Positions 24,401 to 36,400 of a DNA stretch of 64,000 nucleotides are shown piece by piece. The notes beneath the pieces are model-generated. The model made no database searches. It had not been told where the DNA came from and was given only the letters and a program-made list of their open reading frames with translations. Position numbers and translations under genes: made by a program. The DNA comes from Prinsepia uniflora (Eukaryota > Streptophyta > Magnoliopsida > Rosales > Rosaceae): the NCBI GenBank assembly GCA_032719365.1, contig CM064863.1:24251137-24315136 (forward strand). The letters are read 5' to 3'. Each line of letters begins with the position of its first letter. Position 1 is the first letter of the stretch.

Positions 24401-27400
24401 CCCTTCTTCTCAGCGCAGAGCAGCGCCTTCAGCCGCTTCTCCGTTCCAGCACCGACCCCACTGTCCAGGCCCTTGCTGCTTCCCGTGGCTGTGGTCCCTC
24501 GCGAGGTGGCACAAGAGGCCACCGCGGCTCTTTCCGTGGTTCCCCAGGTGGCTACAGCACCAGCGCAGGCGGCGCCGGTTCATCCCGTGGCTATCACTCC
24601 GATGGCATCCTAGGGTCTGCTCCTCCTGGAGGCAACAACAGCGGTTCCTCTCCCGCTGGCACTGGCGGCGTGTCCTCGCCTTTCTCTGGGCAGCGTGTTC
24701 GCTGTCAAATTTGTGGCCGCTCTGGTCACTATGCGATTGATTGCTACAATCGTCTCAATCTTTCTTATGAAGGCCGTGTCCCTCTTTCCCGCCTCACGGC
24801 CTTGGCCGCCTAGCAAGCACAAGCAGCTAACTCTCCTACTTCCTCGCCTTGGGTAGTGGATACTGGTGCAAATTCTCATATCACAAATGACTTGGGCTCC
24901 TTGACACGGGCTAGTGAGTATCGTGGGCCCGATTCGGTAGGCGGTGTTGCTGGTGGCACAAGTTTGCCTATCCAAAATATTGGTTCCACGACCTTTTCTT
25001 TATGCAATTCTAAATTTCCTTTACCCACTGTCCTTCATTGTCCTAATGCCTCTCACTCTCTACTTTCTGTTAATCAATTTGCTTCTGATAATCACTGTTA
25101 TTTCACTTTCTTTTCTAACTCTTTTTTGATCCAAGATCTAGCAACGGGGAAGATCCTTTTTCGGGGCACGAGTAACAATGGTGTCTACTTCCTTCCTGGT
25201 TCACCTCCTACGCCACTTTCCCCTCATGTCGCCCTTCATGGTGTTCGTGTTGCTGACAATGTCTGGCATTCGCGTCTTGGTCATCCGTCTTCAAATTTGC
25301 GGTCTTTGTTTTCCCGCAAGCTTTTGCCTGTCTTTCGCTCTTCGGCTTCTAGTTCGTTTGTTTGTCATTCTTGCCCTCTCGGCAAAAGTGCTAAGTTGTC
25401 TTTTCAATCTTCTGATTCTATTAGTAAATTTCCTCTAGAACTCATTCACACTGATGTATGGAGCTCTTTGACTCTTTCTGTTTCTGGTTTCAAATATTAT
25501 GTTTTATTTGTGGATGATTATTCTCGTTATTCCTGGATATATCCTATGCATCATAAATCTGAAGTTTATTCCCATTTTGTTCAATTTAAGTCCATGGTCG
25601 AAAATTTGTTTTCTTCTCGTATCAAATGTTTACAATCTGATGGGGGTGGGGAGTATACAAGTCATGTTTTTCGAAATTTTTTATCCTCCCATGGCATTGT
25701 GCATCGTTTTTCCTGTCCCCATCATCCAGAACAAAACGGTCCCGCTGAACGCAAGCATCGTCACCTCGTTGAGACTGGACTTACTCTCCTTGCTCATGCT
25801 TCTATGCCTACAGTTTATTGGGCTGAAGCCTTTCATACGACCGTTTATCTCATCAATCGGCTTCCCACCCGTACTTTTGGGCTCTCTCTCTCCTTATAAA
25901 AAATTATTCAATCGTATTCCTCAATATGAATTTTTCAAAGTCTTTGGGTGTGCTTGCTTTCCATATATACGTCTGTATAATACAAACAAATTACAATTTC
26001 GTTCCATTAAATGTGTTTTTCTAGGCTATTCATTGAATCATCAAGGTTATCGTTGCTTAGACCTTTCCTCTAATCGTGTTTTTTTGTCCCGACATGTTAT
26101 CTTCGATGAATCGTCTTTTCCTTTTGCCACCAGGGTTACTCAGTCCTCGGAATTGTCTTCCTCGCCATCAGACTCCCCACTCCTCATCACCGGACCTCTT
26201 GATCTCCCAATTCCAAAACCCAGCACAATTTGGCCCCCTGCCCAGGCCTAGACCGATCAGCCCAATCCTTCCCCACTTATTTACCCAGCACCCAATCATC
26301 CCCTTCCTCAATCTGTCTCAGCTCCCCCTTCCATACCCCCTTATTCCCGCGTCTACCATTGCCGCCCCAAACCCACACACCTCAATGATCCCGCCGCTGT
26401 TTCCCAGCCTTGCCCAGCACCAGCAAATTTCCCTGCACCCCACACCAGTTCGCCTCCTCTCCTTCATCCTCATCCCCCGCCTTTGCCACCCACATCAGCG
26501 CCGACCACCTCCATGGCCCCTGTCTCTGTGCATCCTATGCTTACTCGAGGTAAAAGTAAGAAACTCCAGCAATTTCCTCCTATTGCTCATGCTGCTAACT
26601 TTCCTTCTCAGGATACCGTTGAGCCCACTTGCTTTAGTCAGGCCAACACCTCCGAGCACTGGCGTCGGGCTATGGCTGACGAATTCAATGCCCTTCAACG
26701 GGTTGGTACGTGGTCCCTGGTTCCTCGCGTTTCCACGATGAATGTTCTTCCAAATAAGTGGGTATTTCGTATAAAGCGCAACTCCGATGGTACCATTCAG
26801 CGGTATAAGGCCTGTCTTGTTGCAAATGGATTTCATTAGCAACCAGGTCTTAACTTCGGTGAAACTTTCAGCCCAGTGGTCAATCACTCTACCATTCGGC
26901 TCATCTTGGCTCTCTCTGTCCAATTCCAGTGGCCGGTTCGCCAGCTTGACATTCAAAATGCCTTCCTCCATGGCTTTCTTGATGAAGAAGTATGCATGCG
27001 CCAGCCCCCCGGTTTTGCTGACTCCCAATTCCCAGACCATGTTTGCCGCCTACGCCGTTCTCTATACGGCCTCAAGCAGGCTCCCCGTGCCTGGTTTCAG
27101 TGCTTCTCCACTCACCTGGAAGACTTGGGATTCACCTCCTCCAAAGCCGACTCTTCTCTGTTCACCTACTTCCATGGCACCATTCGAGTGTATCTCTTGA
27201 TATACGTTGATGACATCCTCATCATTGGTAATAACTCCACTCATATCACTGCTCTTATTGCTAACTTGGGTCGACTGTTTTCTATTAAGGACCTCGGACC
27301 CGTTCACTACTTCTTGGGCATGGAAGTTCAGACCACCCCTGCTGGTCTCTCCCTCACCCAGCACAAGTACCTCTGTGACTTGCTCAAACGCACCCACATG

Positions 27401-30400
27401 TTTGATGCCACGCCGGTCTCCACCCCAGCTGTTGCGGGCCGCCGTCTCAGCCTTCATGATGGTGACCCGTTATTTGATGCCACAGAATACAGAAGCATTG
27501 TGGGTGCTGTGTAGTACCTCACTCTTACCCGACCAGACATTTCTTTCGCTGTCAACCAGGTCTGCCAGTTCCTGCATCACCCCACCTCTGCCCACTGGAT
27601 TGCAGTCAAACACATCCTTCGCTATCTGCGAGGAACCCTTGCTCATGGCCTGTCTTACTGTCCTGGCTCCCTCTCCCTCCGGGCCTACTCGGATGCTGAC
27701 TACGCTGGAGATCCTGATGACCGTCGCTCAACTGGTGGCTACTGTATCTATCTTGGCTCCAACCTTGTCTCCTGGAGCGCCAAAAAACAAGGGGGTGTCT
27801 TTCGGGCCAGTACTGAGGTGGAGTACCGCGAGCTTGCCTACACTGCCGCAGCCATCTCCTGGTTTCGGGCCCTATTTTGTGATCTTCAGATTCCCTTGTC
27901 CCGCCCCCAGCTCCTGTGTGACAACATCAGCTCCATCTCCCTGGCTTCCAATCCAGTCTTTCACGCCCGTAATCGCCACGTTGAAGTTGACTATCACTAT
28001 GTTTGTGAAAAGGTTGTCCGAGGTGAGCTGTTGGTCTCCTATGTTTCCACCTTGGACCAGCTTGCAGATATCTTCACCAAAGGCTTGTCCATCTCCCGCT
28101 TCCGTTCTCTCCTCTCCAAGCTGTCTGTTCTTGATCGCCCTGTCAGCTTGCGGGGGTGTGTTAGACCCTCAGGATCCAATCAGATCAGAATAGATGCCAT
28201 ATGATTTACATGTATCTTCTAGGATCCTAGGATCTTCCTATTTAGGCAGTTTATACTATCCTGTCAATTCCTATACTTTAGGAGCAAGCTAACCATTGTA
28301 CATATTAGGAAGTCTTTACTGTATATAAGGCACCTATCTTATCAATGAAATCTAAGCTTAAAAGCATACTTGTTTGTGCAGTCTTATAGGTTGGGCCACG
28401 TAGACAGTTTCATTTAGGGTTCCATGCAGAAATGCATTGTTTATATCCAGCTGATAGCAAGGTGGAGGATGATCCAAATCATAGTGGGCTTAACCACTGG
28501 GCTGAAAGTGGCAGAGAAGTCCACTCCTGGGCGTTGGTGATAGCCCTTTGCCACGAGTCGGGTCTTGAACCGGTCCACAGTTCCATTGGGATTTTGTTTG
28601 ATTTGAAAGACCCATTTATTGCCAATGACATTTTGGTTGAGCTGTGGAAGGACCAGATCCCATGTGCCATTGCGAATAAGGGCGTTATCATCAGACATGG
28701 CAGAGCCCACTGGGGGTGTTTGACGGCTTGGGAGACACAGGTGGGTTCAATGAGATCAGGGAAAGGGTGTGCTATGGCAGTGAGGGCTTAGCTAGGGACA
28801 GGGCGAGCACAACCTGTTTTGCTGCGGGGTGAGCATAGGGTGAGTGGGTGCTGATGGTTCAGGGGTCGTGGAGGAAGGTGGCTCGGTGGGGGAAGCCTCT
28901 GATGATGAGGGGCATGGATTAGAGGCGACCGTGAGGGTCACCGTGTGTAGGTGTGAAGAGAGGGAGGGGGTGCTGCAGTGGGAGGAGGGCGGCAGTGGGG
29001 GCTGGGGCTAAGATAGATGGGCTGTCCGTGGTGCTGGTGGCTTGGTAGGGTGGTGGCAAGGTCTAAATCGGTCCCTGCGGTTGCAGCGTCGAGAGCAAGC
29101 AAGGAGGACAAATTCGAGTGGACTTCAGGGGAAGGGGAAGCCTGCAGTTGCACTGGTGGGGCAGCATGGGCAGGGCCAGGGAGTTATCTTGGGTGACATG
29201 GGGAACGAGAGAGGTAATTTGGAGACCAGGATAAGTGGACTCATCAAATTGAATTTGACAAGAGACATAGAGTCGATGGGAGGATGTGTCATAACAAAGG
29301 TATGCACTTTGGTTGAGGGAGTATCCAAGGAAAGATGCAGGGAATGGACCGAGGTTGCATTTTATTGGAGTTATAAGGACAAAGCTAGGGAAAACAGAGG
29401 CAGCCAAAGGTGCAGAGGCGATGATAGTTTGGTGGGAGGTGAAAGAGGGCAGTGTATGGAGATTGGTTATTGAGAATTGAAGTGCGAAGACGATTGATGA
29501 GGTAGGCTGTTGTTTTGAAGGCATGGGTCCAGTAAGAGAGGGAGGTTGGCTTGATGGAGAAGGATGAGGCTAGTCTCAACAAATGGCGATGGCGGCGTTT
29601 TCCACACTATTGTGTTAGGGAGTGTGAGGGGGGGTGAGAAAGTGGTTGATGCCGTGAATGGCAAGAAAGGGCTTGAGTTTAGTGAATTCACCACCCCCAT
29701 CAGTGTAGAGGGTTTGAATAGGCTGTTGGAAGTATTTTTTGGCCAGGGTTTTGAATTCAATATCGGTTGAAAAAACTTCTGATTTCTTTTTAAGAGGATA
29801 TAACCATGTATACATAGTAAAATGGTCAACAAAGATAATATAATAGGAAAAACAGTTTTTAAAAGTGTAAGGAGTAGGGCCCCATACATCAGTATATATT
29901 AATTGAAGGGGATGCTGACTTTGAAAGGAAGAGGTGCCAAATGGAAACCTGTGACTCTTATTACATTAACAGGACAGACACGAGGACTCAGGGAGTTTAG
30001 AGGACAGTTTGATAGAGGATTGGCAAAGGACGTTGTGGAGTACTTTGGAGTGGGGATGGCCAAGGCGACAATGCTAAAGATTGGGAGAGACAACTATGCC
30101 AACCAATGTTTGAGGCTATTGTAGGGTTGTAGACGACCACTCATAGACGCCATCCTTACTCGGGCCTTGAAGGAGAACCGCCCTCGTGCTGAGGTCCTTT
30201 ACATGAAAACAAGTAGGGAACAGTTCAATAGAAGTGTTGTGTTATTGATTAAACTTGGAAATAGAGGATATTACGAGTAATCTTAGGAGCACAAAGAACA
30301 TTAGTAAGAGAAAAAGATTTAGAAGAGGGAGAGGGTAGAGTGGTAGAGTCGACATGGGTGATGCAAGACCAGTACCATTACCAATGCCTGAGGATACTGT

Positions 30401-33400
30401 TAGGTTGTAGGGCCTGTGGTTTGAAAAGCCACGATTATGGCTGTTGGAGGAGGAACTGCTGGCTGCTTGGGTCGCATTGGCAGTGATTACAGGTTGGGAT
30501 GGATTAGGGACTTCACACGAAGAGGTTGCTTCATGTTGGACCATCATGTCGTGCAAGTTCTCAAAAGAGACAGAGGTGTCTTGAGAACGAACTGCGGCTG
30601 TAATCTCCTTGAAAGCAGGGCCATTGCCATTGAGGATGTAGAGAAGGTTATTGTCTGACAGAGGGGCATCAATGGCAGCGAGCTCGTCCGAAAGAAGATG
30701 AATCTCCTGTAGGTAGTCAATCACAAGACGGTTGACATGGCGAAGGAGATTCAAGCGCTCCTTGAGGGTGCTCGTGCTTTGCTGGCATAGACTCGTGTGA
30801 GGTGGGTCCAGGTTGCTTCAGAGGTCTTTGCAGTAGCAATCAGGGTAATCACCTGAGGGGAAATAGAAGCAAGGATAGCATGAAGAATGAGTTGATCCTG
30901 GCGAAGCCACAGGGCGCGAAGCGCGGTTTCAGTGGTGGGTGGGCAGGGGCGGGTCCCATCAACGTACCCCATTAGATCATATCCGAGCAGGAGAGCATTA
31001 AATTGAGCTCTCCAAGGGAAAAAATTGGTTGATGTGAGCTTGACAGGAAGCTGAGCATCATTTATGGAAATGAGGGAAGAAAAGGGGGAGGTGGTATCAT
31101 TGGTTGGTGGTGGGGTAGGGTAACATGTATGGTGGGTTGAGCGGCCATTGAAGGAGGGGAGAAGGATTAGGAGTTGTTGCTCGGTGGAGCTTTAGTGCTC
31201 TGATACCATAAAATGGTATGAATTTCTGGATATTCATTTGCTTAGTGAACTTACATAAGAGAATTCCTATATGTACTGTTTCTAGCACAGACTAAGTAGG
31301 AAATACATCTTTAGGCTAGGAAAGAAATCGTAGACCTAACTAGGTAAGTATTTACATAGATTTATGTACAGTTTAGGAGGGAGTCAGAATGATTCCATTG
31401 ACTAATGATACCAAAGAATCAAGGAGATTGATCCTCAATCTTCTGATTCTGGTGGATCGTTATCACGTGTCACCCTCCTCCTTTGTGATAGGAGCCCCTT
31501 ATCAGACTACTTCTAGGAAGTTCGTCTTCTCTTTGATGAACTGGCTGCCATTGACATCCCTTTCTCGGATGAAGACTTGCTCCTCCATGTCCTTGATGGT
31601 GTTGGCCCAGAGTTTAAGGATATCGTTGTTGCAGTGAGGTCTTGAGACACTTTTGTCTCCTTTAAGAACCTCCCCGACATGCTGGTTCAGTAGGAAGCAG
31701 CATCCAAACGCGAGGAACTTGCAGCCCCTACCTTGCCATCACAGCTAATGTGACTCAGACCTCTCGTGGCTATAGCTCTAATCGCCCTAATCGTGGCTTC
31801 TCTGCCTAGCGCCACTCGAGCCAGCAAATGAACGCCCATTGGTGCCGTGGACAGGTTCAAGGTTCACCTAGTTTCCAAGGGGTACCACCAGCGGCCATGT
31901 GTGGACTTCTCGGGAAATTTTAGCCCAATGGTAAAACCTACCACCATCTGCATTGTCCTGCACCTTGCAGTCAGCAATGGCTGGCCAATTCACCCGTTCG
32001 ATGTCAACAACGCCTTCCTCCATGTCACCTTAAATGAGGATGTTTATATGGCCCAACCAACTGGCTTCGTGGATCCTCACAACCCCATTTGCGTCTGCAA
32101 GCACAAGAGAGCCTTACATGGCCTTAAACAGGTCCCATGAGCATGATACAAGGAGCTTCACTCCTTTCTGCTCACTTAGGCTCCATGAGGATGTCTATTA
32201 ATTAATATTTGGCTGAATTAATTCTTCATTCATCTCAAAGGTAATATTTCCACGTAGTAAACAACCTATTCTAGGCAAGTATCTATTATAGGAAAGTCGA
32301 CTATACAATTGTTCTGATTGATGCTATCCTGATTCTAGTATATTACTTCCTATCAAAGTATCTATATAAGGAACATAAATATTACAGATCCCCTCAAGCT
32401 AGTGCATAGATGTCACAATGCCCAACTTGGATAGTGCGGTATAGAATGGACCGCTAGGGACAAAATGAGTCATCACATTAGCTAGCTGGTCTACCCTTTT
32501 ACTGTAAGGAACCTTTATCTCCCTAGTGTCTAGATTATCTTTGATGTAGTTCCTATCCAGCTCAACATGTTTGGTTTGATCGTGCTGCACTGGGTTGTTT
32601 GAAATTTCAATGGCTGCTATGTTATCACAGAAGAGGGTTATGGGCTGCTTTGAACCAAAACCAAGCTCGCTAAGGAGAATGTTCAGCTAGGTGAGCTCTG
32701 TGGTTCCATGCTGAAGGGCACGATATTCAGCTTCTGCACTAGACAATGACACCGCATTTTGCTTTTTGCTTCTCCAGGACACTAGTTTGCCCCCAACAAA
32801 TGATACATTACCTGATGTAGACTTTCTATCTAATTTAGATCCAGCAAAGTCTGAATCAATATACCCCACAATGTCTAAATGCCCATGTTTGGTAAACATA
32901 CTACCCATGTTTGGTAAACATACTACCTTTGCCTGGGGAGGACTTAACATAGGCTAGAATACGATCCACTACATGTGTCGATCACTTGGATTGTGCATGA
33001 ACTGACTCACAACACTAACTGCATAAGATACGTTAGGTCGGATAGATACTTAAACCATGATTCATCTCAATAGGTGTATCGGCAAGTTGACAAGCTGAGT
33101 TCCCAATTTTAGATAAGAGATCTAACACATACTTCCATTGAGAAGGGAAGAGGCCATGCTTAGATCGTGATACTTAAATACCCAAAAAGTATTTTAGAGC
33201 TCCCAAATCCTTCATTTCGAACTCCTTAGACAAGTAGCTCCGAAGCTGCTCTATTTTACTGAGATTACTACCTGTAACTATCATGACATTAACGTAAACA
33301 ATAAGCAAGGTAATATTATCCCCATCTCTCTTATAAAATAGTGTGACCTACCATAGCTTGCTTAAATCCATACTCTTTCATAGAATAGCCCAATCTGCCT

Positions 33401-36400
33401 TTAGCGATTGTTTCAATCCATATTGAGCCTTCTTCAACTTGCATACTTTACCTCTTCCAAAAGATCATGTAAAAATGCATTTTTTACATCAAACTGCCTT
33501 AACATCCAATCCAGATTAACTGCAAGAGATAAGATAACTCTAACCATATTCATCTTAGCCACGGGAGCAAAGTTCTCTTGATAGTTAATTCCATAAGTCT
33601 GGGTGTCTTGGCGACCAATCTAGCTTTGTACGTGTCAATTGTCCCATCTGACTTTCACTTTATAATAAACACCCACTTACACCTTACGGGCTTCTTATCC
33701 CTAGGAATCTCGACCATCTCCCAAGTAGAGTTTTTCTAGAAAGCCGTCATTTCTTCTATCATAGCTGATTTCCACTTGGGATCTTCAAGGGCATCCTGAA
33801 AATGACTATGAATGGGTACAGAGGATAACTAAAGGGCCAAGGCAAGATTAGTCTTAGATATACAATGATATGACACAAAATCTGTTATAGGATAAACAAT
33901 GTTAGAGGATGATTTTGAGAAACCAAACCTCTTAGGTGCTTGTCTGTCACGAAGAAGGTATCTCTTTGATTGTCAACCTGAGAATTCATGATTTTGAGAA
34001 ACCAAACCTCTTAGGTGCTCGCTTCTCCGTGAAGGATCTCGGGGACCTACACTACTTCCTTGGTGTGGAAGTCTTGCCCACTTCACGACCTCTTTTTGTG
34101 GCTCACATGGAAGGAGCCAAACCCGTGTCCACTCCACTTGCTATCTCACCATCACTTATCCTCATAGATGGTTCCCCCCACCAACAGATGCAACTTTCTT
34201 ATGTTGCATTGTTGGTAGCCTTCAATACCTCAACTTGACATGCCAGGATGTCTCCTACGCTGTCAACAAGCTATCCTAATTCATGCATGCTCCCACGGAC
34301 CTTCACTGACAAGCTCTCAAATGGGTCCTTCTCTACCTCATAGGAGCCCTGTTCTATGGCCTTCACCTCCATCGCAAGCCCACCAACAGACTCCAGCCAT
34401 CTCACTTTCCTTCCACACCCTCCATGTCTTCTCTGATGCTGATTGGGCAGGAGGCCACGATGACCATAAGTCCACCGCAGTTTATCTGGTCTACCTTAGC
34501 AGCAACCTGATTTCCTGGAGTTCCCGCAATCAACGAGTTGTCTCACGGTCCTCCACCAAAGCAGAATATTGTGTTGTTGCCTCAACCATAACAGAGCTAC
34601 TTTGGGTTCAGTCCCTAATGCGAGAGCTTGGTGCATCGATGGGAAGTCGAGCATCTCTTGTGACAACATAGGCACCACCTTCTACTGCACCAACCTTGCT
34701 CTTCACTCACGCATGAAGCATGTGGATATTGATTATCAATTTTTCCATAACCATGTTAGGCGTGGTCCCATGTCACCACTGATGACCAGCTTGCTGATGC
34801 ACTCACCAAGCGGCTGCCTCGCCCTCGCTTCCCGCTCCCCCGCTCCAAGATTGGTGTCGCAGATGGCTCCACCATCTTGTAGGGGCGTATTAAGGAATAT
34901 CCAAGATCGTAGGAGATTGAGAATCAATCTCCTTGATCGCAGGAGATGGCTCCTTACCTATTGTGTATATTGGATTCCTTCCTAGTTTAGTTAAACTATT
35001 ATTACCCTCCTAGTTGGTTCCTCTAAGACTTGTACAAGTAGGTACCGCTGTTGTAAATCAATTATCTGAATATACAAGAAGACTTTTCATACCTTTTACT
35101 AGATAGTTCGGTCAACTGCTTTTATTTTAGCTGATTTTGGATGATTGTCTTTGAGGAAGTCTAATAACATTGGAAAGGATGAGAAGTACCGTTTTTCATG
35201 GCATGATGGATAAGTGATCCGGTGGTTGCTGAGATAAGAAACTAGCAGTTAGGTCTGCGCGTTGCCGCGATGCTGTTGAATTGATTATGAAGATAAATAT
35301 TTACATGTTTTGTATTACTAAATTTCCATAAATGAGCCGTAAAAGTAAGATCTCCGTCAAAACTGTTATTTAAATCTATCATCCATTATCACATCAGCGT
35401 TTTTCCTCTGAACAGACATTTCATTAAAGTTATCATAATCAATGATTCTAAGTTCTATACATGACAGAAATTGTAGAAGCTCATATGCATAAAGTGATCA
35501 TTTATTAGAAAAAATCCATACACAAACGGTGGTAGTTTAATGGAAAAAGCTTGACAGAATTTACGCATCAGATAGAGTACTTTATTAGAAATTGTAGTAT
35601 TTTATTATAAGCCCATATGCATAATGTGGTAATTTAATGGAAACAGCTTGACAAAACTTAAAAGTAGAGAATACATCGTAAACCCTAAACGTAGCATTTC
35701 TTTATTTGCAAAGGAAAAAAAAGCTGTATATGTTCATTTCTTAAAAAAACGATTTACAACAAACCGAAAGAAAAATGAATTAGCTAAGATGAATTAGCTG
35801 GAACGTGTCCAAATTCAATCGAAAGAAAAATCAAGTTGGCAACACATTGAAGCTACATGTGTCTAGCAAGGGCACAACCGTAACTTCACTATTCATAACA
35901 AAGGAAAAGAAAAAAAAGGTAGAATTTGTTAAGGACTCTAAGTCAACGGAGGAGATTGCAGATCAATCTCCTCCTTAATATCTGTATTTTCTAGTATAGA
36001 CACTTACCTAGTTAGGACTCCTTTATTCTATACCTAGTTAGGACTCTACCTATTCTGTATATATTCTGCCTAGGCTGTACATCTACAATTAAGTGAAAAT
36101 AATATAAAAGTTTTTCATACCTTATAGAATTGGTAGGAAAAGATTAAAAAAAAACTATTCATAACAAAGGAAAAGAAAAAAAAGGGCAAAATGGGTAAAA
36201 CACCGTAGGTGAACAGTGTTTTTTTAAAATATCTCTTTTTGTATGGATATAATGGTTTTCCATTCAATTTTCTCCACCAAACTCATAAGTATGGAGAAAA
36301 TTTATTCTAGGAACCTCCAACTTGCTCCTCCCACCCTCGATTCTGATGCTCCACCATCAACCCATCAGCATTTCATCATTAATCGGGCATACTTTCATTC

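Larger units (their letters stand above)
23463..28388 (+). mobile_element. Ty1/copia element IV, nearly complete, nested in copia II
   Basis: LTRs lie at 23463-23692 and 28159-28388. Gag, protease, integrase, reverse transcriptase and RNase H are in copia order. The target-site duplication is ggtt, possibly aggtt (left 23458-23462, right from 28388). Reading is broken by four TAG codons (24811, 26249, 26837, 27512) and one frameshift in a CT run near 25880-25892. It is the youngest insertion in the intron. Confidence 0.93.
22113..31465 (-). mobile_element. Ty1/copia element II, minus strand, nested in copia I
   Basis: Two LTRs (22113-22361 and 31209-31465) are flanked by CGTGT on both sides (22108-22112 and 31466-31470). 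The primer-binding site complementary to tRNA-Met lies at 31195-31208. Coding remnants run on the minus strand from gag near the right LTR to RNase H near the left LTR. Element IV is inserted within the reverse transcriptase region at 23463-28388. Elements I and II are related, so II jumped into a relative. Confidence 0.88.

Noticed and set aside
24811..24819. Programmed stop-codon readthrough (UAG CAA) between gag and pol of copia IV
   Set aside because: The following bases fit the known readthrough context only in part, copia elements normally have one frame, and similar TAGs break pol further on, so mutation is simpler. The TAG at 26837 fits the context by chance inside reverse transcriptase.
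27207..28193. Open frame of 328 codons overlapping copia IV pol
   Set aside because: It is an out-of-frame shadow; the real reverse transcriptase and RNase H motifs lie in the other frame.
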